Assembly (NCBI GenBank): GCA_027082955.1 | Contig: JALWTA010000020.1 | Coordinates: forward strand, 1-64,000 | Length of the DNA: 64,000 nucleotides | Direction: 5' to 3' | DNA from: Sulfurovum sp. | Lineage (GTDB): Bacteria > Campylobacterota > Campylobacteria > Campylobacterales > Sulfurovaceae | Part shown: one piece after another, positions 8,575 through 16,502 of the stretch | Layout of the letters: each line of letters opens with the position of its first letter | Position numbering within the stretch: position 1 is the stretch's first letter | Translations under genes and position numbers: made by a program | The notes under the pieces: model-generated | Seen by the model: the letters and a program-made list of their open reading frames with translations, nothing else | What the model was told of the DNA's origin: nothing | Database searches by the model: none

Positions 8575-9790
8575 ACTGTTCTCCTTCAATATATACGGCA
8601 TCCGCCTCTTTGGTATGCAGCAGTGTCCAGAGGGCGATCTCTTCAGGACGTTTGGGCAGTTCAGGCAGGGTGACGAGGGCAAAGTCGGCATCTTTGCCTA
8701 CCTTGAGCGAGCCGTTGTTGAGCCTCAGTGCTTTGGCGGCATCTTCGGTTGAGGCTTTGATGAGTTTGCGTGCAAGCAGGTCAACCGGGGCTTTGTGGTG
8801 CAACATCAGCGCCGCTCTAAACTCGTCAAAGATGTTGAGTGAGTCGTTGGAGCTGAGCCCGTCTGTGGCAACGGTGTAGGGAAGCTCCAACGCTTCAAGA
8901 CTCTCCAGTGCCAGCCGTCCGCAGCCAAGGTAGCGGTTGGAGCGCGGGCAGTGGGCTACGGTGTGCCCTTTGGCTTTGAGGTGGGCAAGCTCCGCTTCGT
9001 TTGCCTGTACACAGTGGACAAAGTGGGCAGGGTAGGTGTCGAAAGCGTGAAGAAACTCCTCAATGTTTGTTACCGGGGTGGAGGTGTTGAAGAACTTTTC
9101 AAAGAACGCTTTGAACTCTCCGCTGCCTTTTTCAAGCCACTCTCGCTCTGCCTGAGACTCCAGAAAGTGTGTCGTCAGCGGCATGGCATGCTGTTTTGCA
9201 AGCGTCACTGCACGCTGCAAAATGACAGGGTGTACCGAGTAGGGGGAGTGGATGGCGATGCCGGGGGTAATGCGGCTTTGGTTATCGCAGCTCTGAGAGG
9301 CTTTGACACGTTCGAGAAAGTCGTTGTAGAGCATGTCCGCATACTGGGCATTGGAGCCGATGAGCTCATTGAAAAAGACCACACGCTGGGGAGTGTTTTC
9401 ACACACTTCAAGCTCGGTACCGAAGCTGGAGATGGCACCAAAGCAGGTGATACCCGAACGGAGCATCTGGTTACACTCTTGGCTCATCATCTCATTGTCA
9501 CATGCCTGCAGCAGATCGTCACGGTGTTCGATGACCGAGTCAAGCCAAGGCATAAAATCACCGTATTTGAGCGAAGTACGGTTGGCGGAGAACTCCAGAT
9601 GGACATGGGTGTTGATAAATCCGGGGTAAATAACCGTGTAGGGTTTGGCACGGATCAGCTCTGCCTCGGGGTAGCGGGCAATGAGGTTTTCGGGCAGATC
9701 GACCGCTTCGATGCGGCTCTCAAAAGCAATGGCGAGGTTTTCGACGAAGTTTCCGTCTATGTACAAATAATCGGCGATAATGATTTTCAT
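8567..9790 (-). CDS. mqnF: Aminofutalosine deaminase-type amidohydrolase (menaquinone pathway)
   Basis: A 407-residue metal-dependent amidohydrolase of the TRZ/ATZ-MtaD group. Metal and substrate motifs seen are THVHLEF (first two His), HSPYSVHP, THFLES with a following Glu, VHCVQ, HCPRSNRYLG and the catalytic Asp of ATDGLSSND. In Helicobacter and Campylobacter the homologous gene in this neighbourhood encodes the deaminase acting on 6-amino-6-deoxyfutalosine in the alternative menaquinone route. This fits an organism with a menaquinone-linked fumarate reductase (57.3-61.0 kb). Other members deaminate S-adenosylhomocysteine or methylthioadenosine; the neighbouring sppA and aroQ favour the futalosine role. 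It is transcribed divergently from aroQ. Confidence 0.83.
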   Translation of the reverse strand: MKIIIADYLYIDGNFVENLAIAFESRIEAVDLPENLIARYPEAELIRAKPYTVIYPGFINTHVHLEFSANRTSLKYGDFMPWLDSVIEHRDDLLQACDNEMMSQECNQMLRSGITCFGAISSFGTELEVCENTPQRVVFFNELIGSNAQYADMLYNDFLERVKASQSCDNQSRITPGIAIHSPYSVHPVILQRAVTLAKQHAMPLTTHFLESQAEREWLEKGSGEFKAFFEKFFNTSTPVTNIEEFLHAFDTYPAHFVHCVQANEAELAHLKAKGHTVAHCPRSNRYLGCGRLALESLEALELPYTVATDGLSSNDSLNIFDEFRAALMLHHKAPVDLLARKLIKASTEDAAKALRLNNGSLKVGKDADFALVTLPELPKRPEEIALWTLLHTKEADAVYIEGEQYV

Positions 9791-9818
9791 CTATAACGTT
9801 CCTTGGGTTTAAACCTAT

Positions 9819-9847
9819 TTGGATAAAATAATACCCTAAATTATACA
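9819..9847 (+). promoter_or_regulatory. aroQ promoter
   Basis: TTGGAT at 9819-9824 and TATACA at 9842-9847 are separated by 17 bases in the 73-base gap between divergent mqnF and aroQ. A transcript would begin near 9854 and reach the aroQ ATG at 9864 after a very short leader carrying GAAGG. Confidence 0.6.
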
Positions 9848-9863
9848 TGAAGAAGGTAGTAAA

Positions 9864-10349
9864 ATGAAAATAGTCGTTATTCAAGGGCCAAATCTCAACA
9901 TGCTCGGTGTTCGTGACCAGAATATCTACGGTCCTATGAAACTTGAGGATATCCATGCACAGATGAAGGCGTTTGCAGAGCAGAACAATCTGGAGATCGA
10001 ATTTTTCCAGAGCAACCTCGAAGGTGAGATCGTAGACCGTATTCAGGAGTGTATGGGCGATGCGGACGGTATCATCATCAACCCGGCTGCATACACACAC
10101 ACTTCCATCGCGATCCGTGATGCACTTGCGGCAGTGAAGATCCCTGCGATCGAAGTACACCTGAGCAACATCCATGCCAGAGAAGAGTTCAGACACACCT
10201 CTCTGACCGCACCGGTATGTGCAGGGCAGATCGTGGGTATGGGACCGTTTGGATACCACCTTGCTATGGTTGGTATGGCACAGATCCTCAATGAGGTTGC
10301 TGCTATGAAAAAAGCACAGGAAGCTGCACAACAGGCTGCTCAGAAGTAA
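9864..10349 (+). CDS. aroQ: 3-dehydroquinate dehydratase, type II
   Basis: A 161-residue dodecameric type II dehydroquinase, which converts 3-dehydroquinate to 3-dehydroshikimate in the shikimate pathway. The start QGPNLNMLG, the [12 protein letters not shown] segment, the [10 protein letters not shown] motif and the catalytic/binding segment [15 protein letters not shown] are all present. Length fits the family. It heads the run aroQ-pepQ-folK-flhF, an order also found in other Campylobacterota. Confidence 0.96.
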   Translation: MKIVVIQGPNLNMLGVRDQNIYGPMKLEDIHAQMKAFAEQNNLEIEFFQSNLEGEIVDRIQECMGDADGIIINPAAYTHTSIAIRDALAAVKIPAIEVHLSNIHAREEFRHTSLTAPVCAGQIVGMGPFGYHLAMVGMAQILNEVAAMKKAQEAAQQAAQK

Positions 10350-10368
10350 CATTTTCCCCTGAAACGCA

Positions 10369-10387
10369 GGTGCACTCTCTGTGCACC
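10369..10387 (+). terminator. Hairpin between aroQ and pepQ
   Basis: GGTGCAC (10369-10375) pairs with GTGCACC (10381-10387) around a 5-base loop. No T-run follows, so it is more likely an attenuating or processing hairpin, or a degenerate copy of the REP-like family, than a strong terminator. Confidence 0.4.
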
Positions 10388-10422
10388 GTCCGTCCCAATA
10401 CCCCAATCTGAAAAGGTTAGCC

Positions 10423-11442
10423 ATGAACTATATGCTCAAAGATGAAAACGCTATCTATTACGAATGCGGCTACAGCTGTGACAATGCACTCTATCTGCAG
10501 TTTGGAAACGAAGCATATTTTATTACGGACGGACGTTACACGGTCGATGCCAAAGCGCATGTCAAAGGTGCCAAGGTGGTCATTGCTGCCGATCTCTACG
10601 GCGAGGGGGCAAAGTTGATCAAAAAGCACAAGATCAAAAAGATTGTCTATGACCCCAAAGAGTGGACGGTGTTTGGTTTTGAACGCATTGCATCAGCGGT
10701 AAAGTGCAAGCTCTCACCCGAGCCTGACTTTTCACACAAAAAGCGCATCATCAAAAGTGATGCAGAGCTCAAGATACTTGCCAAAGCGGCAAAGCTTGGA
10801 CGCAAAGCCTTCAAACAGCTTGCCAAAGAGATCACTGCCAACGGGTTTGGCAAAGATGAATACGCGCTGACCTACATGGCAAAGGGGGTATTGAGCGACT
10901 ACGGCAGGTACGACCTTAGTTTCGATCCGATCGTTGCCATCAATGCCAACGCTGCCAAGCCCCATGCCACACCGACAAAGAGTGTGCTACAAACGCATGA
11001 CCTGCTGCTTATCGATGCGGGGCTGAAGTACAAGCGCTACTGTTCTGACAGAACGCGCACGGTTTATGCAGACAAGCAGTTTGCCTTTGGTACTGCACAG
11101 CAGTTTGGCAAAAAGAAGATACAAAAGGCGTACGATACCGTGCTCAAAGCCCACGACCGCGCCATTGCCAAAGCGCGCAGCGGCATGAAGGCAAAAGAGG
11201 TTGATGCGCTGACGCGTGACCTCATTGAAAAAGCGGGGTTTGGAAAGTACTACGTCCACTCGACCGGGCACGGTGTGGGGCTTGACATCCATGAGATGCC
11301 CTACATCGCTTCCAAATCCGACACGATCATCGAGGACGGCATGGTCTTTACCATTGAGCCGGGCATTTATATTCCCGGAGAGTTTGGTATCCGCATTGAA
11401 GATATGGTTGCGATGGTAGACGGAAGAGCGGAAGTCCTGTGA
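10423..11442 (+). CDS. pepQ: M24-family Xaa-Pro peptidase
   Basis: A 339-residue cytoplasmic aminopeptidase P/prolidase-type metallopeptidase. The C-terminal pita-bread fold shows the five metal ligands: two Asp in LLIDAGLKYKRYCSDRTRT, His in STGHGVGLDIHE, Glu in TIEPGIYIPG and Glu in GIRIEDM. The N-terminal third is the creatinase-like domain. The start is placed at ATG 10423 (MNYMLKDENA), preceded by AAAGG. A frame from GTG 10381 would begin inside the hairpin described above and lacks a ribosome site. It lies 73 bases after aroQ. The symbol is used for the family; exact dipeptide versus longer-peptide preference is not visible. Confidence 0.88.
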   Translation: MNYMLKDENAIYYECGYSCDNALYLQFGNEAYFITDGRYTVDAKAHVKGAKVVIAADLYGEGAKLIKKHKIKKIVYDPKEWTVFGFERIASAVKCKLSPEPDFSHKKRIIKSDAELKILAKAAKLGRKAFKQLAKEITANGFGKDEYALTYMAKGVLSDYGRYDLSFDPIVAINANAAKPHATPTKSVLQTHDLLLIDAGLKYKRYCSDRTRTVYADKQFAFGTAQQFGKKKIQKAYDTVLKAHDRAIAKARSGMKAKEVDALTRDLIEKAGFGKYYVHSTGHGVGLDIHEMPYIASKSDTIIEDGMVFTIEPGIYIPGEFGIRIEDMVAMVDGRAEVL

Positions 11443-11469
11443 CAGGGAGCAGGTTTTAGGTTTTAGGTA

Positions 11470-11491
11470 GTAGGGTGCGTAACCACGCACC
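11470..11491 (+). repeat. REP-like palindrome, copy 1
   Basis: Head GTAG followed by a 7-bp hairpin: GGTGCGT (11474-11480), 4-base loop AACC, ACGCACC (11485-11491). The same arms occur at 34493-34510 and 62083-62100 with other loop bases. It lies between pepQ and folK. Confidence 0.8.
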
Positions 11492-11516
11492 AAATAAATA
11501 AATAAAGCAGGGAAAT

Positions 11517-12011
11517 ATGGTAAAAAGAAAAAAGCTAAATGATGCATTGACATTGATTTTTACCCCGCATTTTCCCTATAATGCAAAAAAAGAGTCTAAA
11601 AAGCGTCACAAGGTGCTTTTGGGCATTGGCGGAAACATCGGTGATGTAGTACGTCGTTTTGAGCATCTCTTTGTCTTTTGGCAAAAGAGCGGGTTTGTGG
11701 AGCTGCTTGAAACGTCGCCCATACTGCGCAATCCGCCATTTGGCTATACCCAGCAGCCAGACTTTTACAACGCGGTGGTGCTGGTAGCGACAGACCTGAC
11801 ACCGGCACAAATGTTGGCGTATGCACTGCGTACGGAGAAGCGTTTTGGCAGAAAGCGGCTCTTTAAAGATGCTCCAAGAACACTCGATATTGATTTGATA
11901 TTTTATGATGATATAACCATGCAGAGCAAACGACTGACGCTGCCGCATCCGGGATGGCATGTGCGCAGTTCGGTACTCATACCGCTCTCGATGATGAAAA
12001 AGGCAGGATGA
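11517..12011 (+). CDS. folK: HPPK (folate pathway pyrophosphokinase)
   Basis: Transfers pyrophosphate from ATP to 6-hydroxymethyl-7,8-dihydropterin in folate synthesis. Motifs seen are LLGIGGNIGD at about residue 35, QPDFYNAVV, the active-site stretch RFGRKRLFKDAPRTLDIDL with the two magnesium-binding Asp, and LPHP near the C-terminus. The protein is 164 residues, with an N-terminal extension of about 30 residues before the family core, so a later start is possible. The ATG at 11517 follows AGGGAAAT. Its stop overlaps the flhF start region. Confidence 0.92.
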   Translation: MVKRKKLNDALTLIFTPHFPYNAKKESKKRHKVLLGIGGNIGDVVRRFEHLFVFWQKSGFVELLETSPILRNPPFGYTQQPDFYNAVVLVATDLTPAQMLAYALRTEKRFGRKRLFKDAPRTLDIDLIFYDDITMQSKRLTLPHPGWHVRSSVLIPLSMMKKAG

Positions 12012-13102
12012 TGATCAACGAAACATTTGTAGCTTCAAGTCCCAAAGAGGCATTTGCACAGGCAGTAGAGAAGTACGGAACAGATGATCTTGAGATCGTT
12101 TCGGCAAAACAGCTTAGGTATGATGACGGACAGATCCGTGCCGAAGTGGTTATTGCAGTGGACAAAGCGCTCTTTCGGGAAAAGTCGTTCGGCATAGAGA
12201 ATTTCCGTCCGAAAAAGAGTACCGAAGAGGCACAAATGCTTGACGAGATAGGTGCCTTGAAAACCGAGATCGACCGTATGAAGGAGAATCTGACTGAAGA
12301 TCTCATCAAAGAGGAGAGTGTTGCGCAAAAGATCAAAGATCTGTTTGTCAAAAAGGGTATTGCCCCCAAATGGATTGACACTATCTTCGCGACACTCATC
12401 GGTACGCCCATTATTGCAGATGAGTCGCTGCTTGTCTCTTATCTGCTCGAAGAGATAGACGAGACCCTTCAGACGAAAGAGGAGGATCTCTCTTCACCGA
12501 AGATCATGATGCTGGTCGGTCCTACAGGGGTAGGAAAGAGTACCACCATCGCCAAACTCGCCGCACGCTTTGCATATCTGCTCGAACGCCCCTACAAAGT
12601 AGCGCTCATCAACCTTGACAGTTACAAGGTAGGTGCCATAGAACAGCTCTCACATTATGCTGAGATCATGCAGATAGAGCACTTTGCCGTACCGACCCCG
12701 GAAGCGTTTCAGGAGCGTTTGGAAGCACTGGAATCATACGATATTGTACTGGTCGATACCGCAGGTATGTCACCGTACGATACCAACAAGTTTGTCAAAA
12801 CCGTATCGTTCGTTACCTCTGAAACACCGAGAAAGCTGGAGGTCAACCTTGTACTTCCCGCGACGGTCAAATATGAAGATATGGATGATATCTATCAGAA
12901 CTTTTCGTTTCTCAACCTTGACTCGGTGATCATCAGCAAGTTTGATGAAACACGCCATTTTGGTACGCTGCTGAACTTTATGCTGCTCTACAAGCTTCCT
13001 ATGAGCTACTTCTGTATCGGGCAGGAGGTACCCGATGATTTGATGGTGGCGAACAAAGAGTATCTGCTTGAACGTTTCATTGGGGATGTGCATGAAGGGT
13101 GA
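12011..13102 (+). CDS. flhF: Flagellar SRP-type GTPase FlhF
   Basis: A 363-residue SIMIBI-class GTPase of the SRP54/FtsY/FlhF group. FlhF places polar flagella and in Campylobacterota also influences flagellar gene expression. The basic/coiled N-terminal region is followed by the NG domain: P-loop GPTGVGKSTT, LINLDSYKVGAIEQL, G3 DTAGM, G4 SKFDE, and closing IGQEVPDDL. ATGs at 12008 and 12011 overlap the folK stop; 12011 is better spaced from GGCAGG. In flagellated relatives flhG and then fliA, fliM and fliY normally follow; here flhG is absent and the next gene is a small SpoA-like protein. Confidence 0.94.
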   Translation: MINETFVASSPKEAFAQAVEKYGTDDLEIVSAKQLRYDDGQIRAEVVIAVDKALFREKSFGIENFRPKKSTEEAQMLDEIGALKTEIDRMKENLTEDLIKEESVAQKIKDLFVKKGIAPKWIDTIFATLIGTPIIADESLLVSYLLEEIDETLQTKEEDLSSPKIMMLVGPTGVGKSTTIAKLAARFAYLLERPYKVALINLDSYKVGAIEQLSHYAEIMQIEHFAVPTPEAFQERLEALESYDIVLVDTAGMSPYDTNKFVKTVSFVTSETPRKLEVNLVLPATVKYEDMDDIYQNFSFLNLDSVIISKFDETRHFGTLLNFMLLYKLPMSYFCIGQEVPDDLMVANKEYLLERFIGDVHEG

Positions 13103-13562
13103 CACCCAGCTCAAGCGCCTTGAAGAGATGATGCTGCGGCAGGATCTCTTGAGGGACTACATGCTTGGATTGCCCCGTGTACAGATAAAGCACGCAGCGC
13201 TGAAGCGTCTAAAAGAAGGTGATGTCATACTGCTGCATCAAAATCGTTTACGGCTTCAAGTGTACGATAATGGCATTGCCGTAGCTGAAGGGTTGCCTGT
13301 TCGGTGTGCCTCTAAACTGATGCTGCCGATTTCGCTCAAAAAGCCATCGGCACAACAGCGTGCAAAAGGGAAAAAGAAGGCTATGCTGATTTGTGCGCTT
13401 GGAAGTATCCGAAGCAAACGTTTAAGTGCAGAGGAGTCGTTGGATATTTCCGACATCGACCTCTCTGACGCCATCCTTGTCCATGATCGCAAAGAGATTG
13501 CCAGAGGTATACTGGTCAATGTAAACAATGAAATCGCAGTGAAGATTACAAAGGTATATTGA
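13092..13562 (+). CDS. Small protein with a possible SpoA (FliN/FliM C-terminal) domain
   Basis: A protein of about 156 residues overlapping the flhF end by 11 bases (ATG 13092; an in-frame ATG at 13068 is also possible). It ends immediately before mnmA. The C-terminal segment, [17 protein letters not shown] followed by [17 protein letters not shown], resembles the end of FliN/SpoA domains, where a hydrophobic-Asp-xx-ARG pattern is followed by a beta-rich VxIT ending. The first half ([15 protein letters not shown]) could be a second, weaker copy. If correct it is a flagellar-switch-like relic or a regulator kept beside flhF. A homology search could change this call; the coding status is solid because of tight spacing on both sides. 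Confidence 0.55.
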   Translation: MKGDTQLKRLEEMMLRQDLLRDYMLGLPRVQIKHAALKRLKEGDVILLHQNRLRLQVYDNGIAVAEGLPVRCASKLMLPISLKKPSAQQRAKGKKKAMLICALGSIRSKRLSAEESLDISDIDLSDAILVHDRKEIARGILVNVNNEIAVKITKVY

Positions 13563-13563
13563 A

Positions 13564-14586
13564 ATGAAAAAGAAAGTATTGGTAGGGATGAGCGGCGGGG
13601 TCGATTCGACAGTCACCTCGGTACTGCTGCAAAAAGAGGGTTACGAGGTCGAAGGTGTTTACATGAAACTTCACAACAAGCCCGGATACCACGAAGAGAA
13701 CTGGCGAAAGGTACAGAAGGTTGCAGACTATCTGGGTATCAAAGTACACTTTTATGATTTGAGCGAAGCCTTCAACCAAAATGTCTATGAGTATTTTGTA
13801 GAAAGCTACAAACAGGGACTTACACCAAACCCCTGTGTGATGTGTAACCGTACCATCAAGTTTGGCAAGATGATAGAGTTTGCCGACAAAGTGGGTGCGG
13901 AGTATGTTGCAACAGGTCACTACATACAGTGTGACGGCGAGTTTATCTACGCGGCGGATGATCCCAACAAAGATCAGAGCTATTTTTTGTGTGAGGTTAA
14001 AAAAGAGGTACTGCCACGGCTGATCTTCCCGCTTGGGACATGGAAAAAACCCGATGTCAAAGCCTATGCGGCAAATATTGATGTACTTCAAGAGTTTGCG
14101 ACACAGCCAGAAAGCAGCGAGATATGCTTTGTGGAAAACACCTACGATGAAGTACTGGCACGCCATATGAACATCGACCAGCTTGGTGAAACGGTCGATA
14201 CAGAGGGGAATGTGGTAGGTACCCACAAAGGGTACATGCACTACACCATCGGCAAGCGCCGCGGCTTTTTTGTCAACGGTGCACACGACCCGCACTTTGT
14301 GCTTGACATCAAACCCGAAAAGAACCAGATCGTCGTAGGTACACGAGAGAAGCTCGAAGCCCATGACTTTGAGGTAAAGCAGATCAATCTCTTTATCGAT
14401 GCCACAGAGAGCTTTGAGTGTAACGTCAAAGTACGCTACCGTACCAAAGCCGTTCCTTGCCATGTAGAGATGCACGGCGACCAAGCCAAAGTGACACTGC
14501 ATGAGCCGGTATTTGGACTGGCCAAAGGGCAAGTGGCTGCGTTTTACGATGGTGACAAACTGCTTGGCGGCGGGGTGATCTGTTAG
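13564..14586 (+). CDS. mnmA: tRNA-specific 2-thiouridylase MnmA
   Basis: Adds sulfur to position 2 of the wobble uridine in tRNAs for Lys, Glu and Gln. The PP-loop is MSGGVDST (residues 8-15). The first catalytic Cys lies in NPCVMCN (about 95-101), the KDQSYFL motif at about 137, and the second catalytic Cys in SSEICFV (about 182-188). The C-terminal beta-barrel begins near residue 230. At 340 residues it is slightly shorter than the E. coli enzyme. It starts one base after the previous stop, so it is translated with the flhF cluster. A long open frame on the opposite strand is only a shadow. Confidence 0.95.
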   Translation: MKKKVLVGMSGGVDSTVTSVLLQKEGYEVEGVYMKLHNKPGYHEENWRKVQKVADYLGIKVHFYDLSEAFNQNVYEYFVESYKQGLTPNPCVMCNRTIKFGKMIEFADKVGAEYVATGHYIQCDGEFIYAADDPNKDQSYFLCEVKKEVLPRLIFPLGTWKKPDVKAYAANIDVLQEFATQPESSEICFVENTYDEVLARHMNIDQLGETVDTEGNVVGTHKGYMHYTIGKRRGFFVNGAHDPHFVLDIKPEKNQIVVGTREKLEAHDFEVKQINLFIDATESFECNVKVRYRTKAVPCHVEMHGDQAKVTLHEPVFGLAKGQVAAFYDGDKLLGGGVIC

Positions 14587-14611
14587 TCTGTAGTACAAAC
14601 ACTTTTTCCAA

Positions 14612-15091
14612 GTGGATGAATGGCAGATCGACGCATGGAAAGCACGCCATGAAGCGAAAGGGATATGGATGGGTAACGGCGAAAAGGTGACCTACTCGGT
14701 CAAACTGCCGACCAAGGTCATCTACAAGAAGCCGCCACCACCGCCACCGCCTGCACCGCGAGGAGGAGCCGGCGGAGGCAGAGGAAACGGCGGCGGGGGT
14801 GGTAGGGGTTATCCCCCAACACTCCCGTACATTAGGTTACGCTGCGGTCAGGCAAAAAACGGTTGGCAGCTAAAGTGTTTATTCTATGGAATCCCAATAG
14901 CTACCCGACATCAAGGGAAGAAATACGCAGGTTTGTTTGCGAGTCTTACTGCACCGTCCGGCGCGGCTGCTCTGACGAACTTTATTTGTGGAAGAACCTT
15001 TTCAGGTCACAAGATTCAATGCACACCGAAAATGGCGCAGCCTGTGTGGGGCAGACCATTTGCCTACGACCTTGAGGTGGTCATCAAATAG
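14612..15091 (+). CDS. Unrecognised Pro/Gly-rich protein, possibly a gene remnant
   Basis: A 159-residue open frame downstream of mnmA. Three parts are visible: a charged N-terminal part (about 1-39), a low-complexity hinge (about 40-67: a run of seven Pro, then Gly/Arg-rich), and a Cys-containing C-terminal part (about 70-159, with RLRCG, LKCLF, NFICG, IQCTP). No ATG or Shine-Dalgarno lies near the beginning; the only start is GTG 14612, and the frame stays open upstream to a TAG at 14591. It may therefore be the 3' part of a larger gene that lost its 5' end, or not be expressed. The hinge DNA is C-rich then G-rich and can fold on itself. No family recognised. Confidence 0.35.
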   Translation: MDEWQIDAWKARHEAKGIWMGNGEKVTYSVKLPTKVIYKKPPPPPPPAPRGGAGGGRGNGGGGGRGYPPTLPYIRLRCGQAKNGWQLKCLFYGIPIATRHQGKKYAGLFASLTAPSGAAALTNFICGRTFSGHKIQCTPKMAQPVWGRPFAYDLEVVIK

Positions 15092-15094
15092 GGA

Positions 15095-15736
15095 TTATTG
15101 CACGGATATAACAAGCGTCCAAAAAGCGCCATAGGTACCGCCTGACTGAGCGTACCCTTTGGCGAGTCCTATTGTTCTATTTGAAGTATCCATCAGATTC
15201 GCACAATGTCCCGGACTATTCAACCACTCATTGATAGCTCGTTCTAAACTTATATCGCTACCCGCATAAGAGGCTGCTATGTTCTCGCCATTGCCAGTTA
15301 AAGCATCCTTTGTATTGTTCTCCACTCTTTCTCCCGGATTGCTCCCTCTGCCCAAATGCAGCACCTGTGCCGTCCAGTCGCTCGCGGTACCGCTTCCGTC
15401 ATGCTCGTAGATGTTCGCAGATGCCATATCCGCGTTATGTTCCGCAGCGGCACGGTAGAGCCCGTCGCTCCACTGCACAGGAGCTGCGGGAGGGAAATAA
15501 CCGTACTCCCCGCAGGTACGACCAACCGCACGCGCGGCGTTGATCGCGTTCAGGTATCGCGCTTTGGTAGCCTCATCGATCGGAGGTGCGTCAAATGGCA
15601 CATATTGCGCGGTATAATCACCGCCATTGTTTCCGTTATTCGCGCTGTCAGAGCTTCCGCCCCCACCGCCACAGCCGGTCAGCATAAGAGCCGCAGCAGC
15701 GGCAAGGGTCAGGGTCAGTTTGGTTTGTGTTTTCAT
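15095..15736 (-). CDS. CAP/SCP-domain lipoprotein
   Basis: A 213-residue secreted lipoprotein. Residues 1-22 are a lipoprotein signal peptide with lipobox LTGC (Cys22), followed by a Gly5 tether and a Ser/Asn/Gly linker to about residue 40. The rest is a CAP (SCP/PR-1) domain: AAEHNADMA, the IYEHDGSG segment, GENIAASY and WLNSPGHCANLM carry the conserved His/Glu tetrad. Bacterial CAP proteins are cell-surface proteins of mostly unknown role. The start at 15736 has AAGGAGACC upstream; a longer frame to 15775 has none. It converges with the orphan ORF, with only three bases between the two stops. Confidence 0.9.
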   Translation of the reverse strand: MKTQTKLTLTLAAAAALMLTGCGGGGGSSDSANNGNNGGDYTAQYVPFDAPPIDEATKARYLNAINAARAVGRTCGEYGYFPPAAPVQWSDGLYRAAAEHNADMASANIYEHDGSGTASDWTAQVLHLGRGSNPGERVENNTKDALTGNGENIAASYAGSDISLERAINEWLNSPGHCANLMDTSNRTIGLAKGYAQSGGTYGAFWTLVISVQ

Positions 15737-15922
15737 GTGGTCTCCTTGTTTTTGTTGTATGTGCAATAATAACAAAAAAGATCATGAAAATAAACAGTTT
15801 TTGATGATGTGTTGACTATTTTTGGAGTATCCTCCAAATGCGGCGGCACATAATTCCAACACTTTACTATCTCTTCTGTCACAGCTTTCCGTGAAGACAA
15901 GACGTATAGAATATAATCCTAC

Positions 15923-16180
15923 ATCTCGAAATAGAAATTCATGACTTTGCATCATCATCGCATTCACGGACTTCGCATAATGTTACTCGGACGTCTGTTA
16001 TACCTTAGGTATAAACGCAGCGTCGTGCGGAGCTATAAAAGCAAAGCAGTTTGCTTTTATTTTACGCTCCTCCCCTACGGGTGCGACTCATGGAGCGAAG
16101 CGGAATCCACACTTGCACAATTTTCTACAAACCCCGTAAATACGAGCATAACGCAAATTCAAAGAATCCTATTTCGAGAT
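15923..16180. repeat. Segment bounded by 12-bp inverted repeats
   Basis: ATCTCGAAATAG (15923-15934) is repeated in perfect inverted orientation at 16169-16180 and bounds about 258 bases without a convincing gene. Inside lie short palindromes such as ATACCTTAGGTAT (about 16000) and GCAAAGCAGTTTGC (about 16041). A direct 13-base repeat of CGAGATTTGGGTT follows at 16175 and 16189. It could be a small non-autonomous mobile element or decayed insertion; no transposase is present. Confidence 0.45.
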
Positions 16181-16199
16181 TTGGGTTCCGAGATTTGGG

Positions 16200-16229
16200 T
16201 TGAAAAGTCCATTTGTTTTATGCTATAAT
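16200..16229 (+). promoter_or_regulatory. Promoter of small RNA
   Basis: TTGAAA (16200-16205) and a perfect TATAAT (16224-16229) are separated by 18 bases. A start near 16236 is expected, about 150 bases before a strong terminator. Confidence 0.75.
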
Positions 16230-16235
16230 CATGCT

Positions 16236-16391
16236 GTAAGAGGTGAGAGTGTGGAAATAATCCGTCTTGCCACCGGCGAGGACATTACGTCGTCGATATG
16301 AGAGGGTGACGGTCTCTCCGCCTTGACAAATGAGATAAACCCTTATGATTGAGGTATATCGCTTGCGTATATACTGGTATACCTCTTTTTT
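16236..16391 (+). ncRNA. Candidate intergenic small RNA with its own promoter and terminator
   Basis: About 155 bases between a good promoter and a Rho-independent terminator, with no open frame of useful length. Predicted hairpins are GTCTTGCC (16264-16271) with GGCGAGGAC (16275-16283, one bulged base, 3-base loop), GAGAG (16300-16304) with CTCTC (16314-16318), and the terminator stem. An alternative pairing of CGAGGAC with GTCGTCG (from about 16289) would compete with the first. The architecture is that of a trans-acting sRNA; the sequence does not match an RNA family I recognise (not SRP RNA, tmRNA or a riboswitch I know). Confidence 0.6.
16351..16391 (+). terminator. Rho-independent terminator of the small RNA
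   Basis: GAGGTATA (16351-16358) pairs perfectly with TATACCTC (16378-16385), directly followed by six T (16386-16391). Confidence 0.85.
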
Positions 16392-16502
16392 CCAAAAAAA
16401 GCCACAACAGCATCATCGAGAGAGCCGACTACAATACGATCTTTTGTGAGCTTCTTTTTTTCGCGTATTTGCGAAAGCATCTGTCCGATAGTCATCGTGA
16501 CA

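Noticed and set aside
8951-9796. 281-codon plus-strand frame opposite mqnF
   Set aside because: mqnF has full amidohydrolase metal motifs; the opposite frame lacks any domain.
13546-14598. 350-codon open frame on the minus strand opposite mnmA
   Set aside because: mnmA on the + strand has all catalytic motifs; the opposite frame has no recognisable domain and is a shadow.
14695-14815. Rho-independent terminator in the C-rich/G-rich stretch
   Set aside because: The Pro/Gly codon run can fold, but no T-run follows and it lies inside the open frame.
15941-16228. Possible integron attC-like site and 95-codon frame
   Set aside because: The GTTA/TAAC-like ends do not pair as an attC site should, no integrase is present, and the frame has no start signal.
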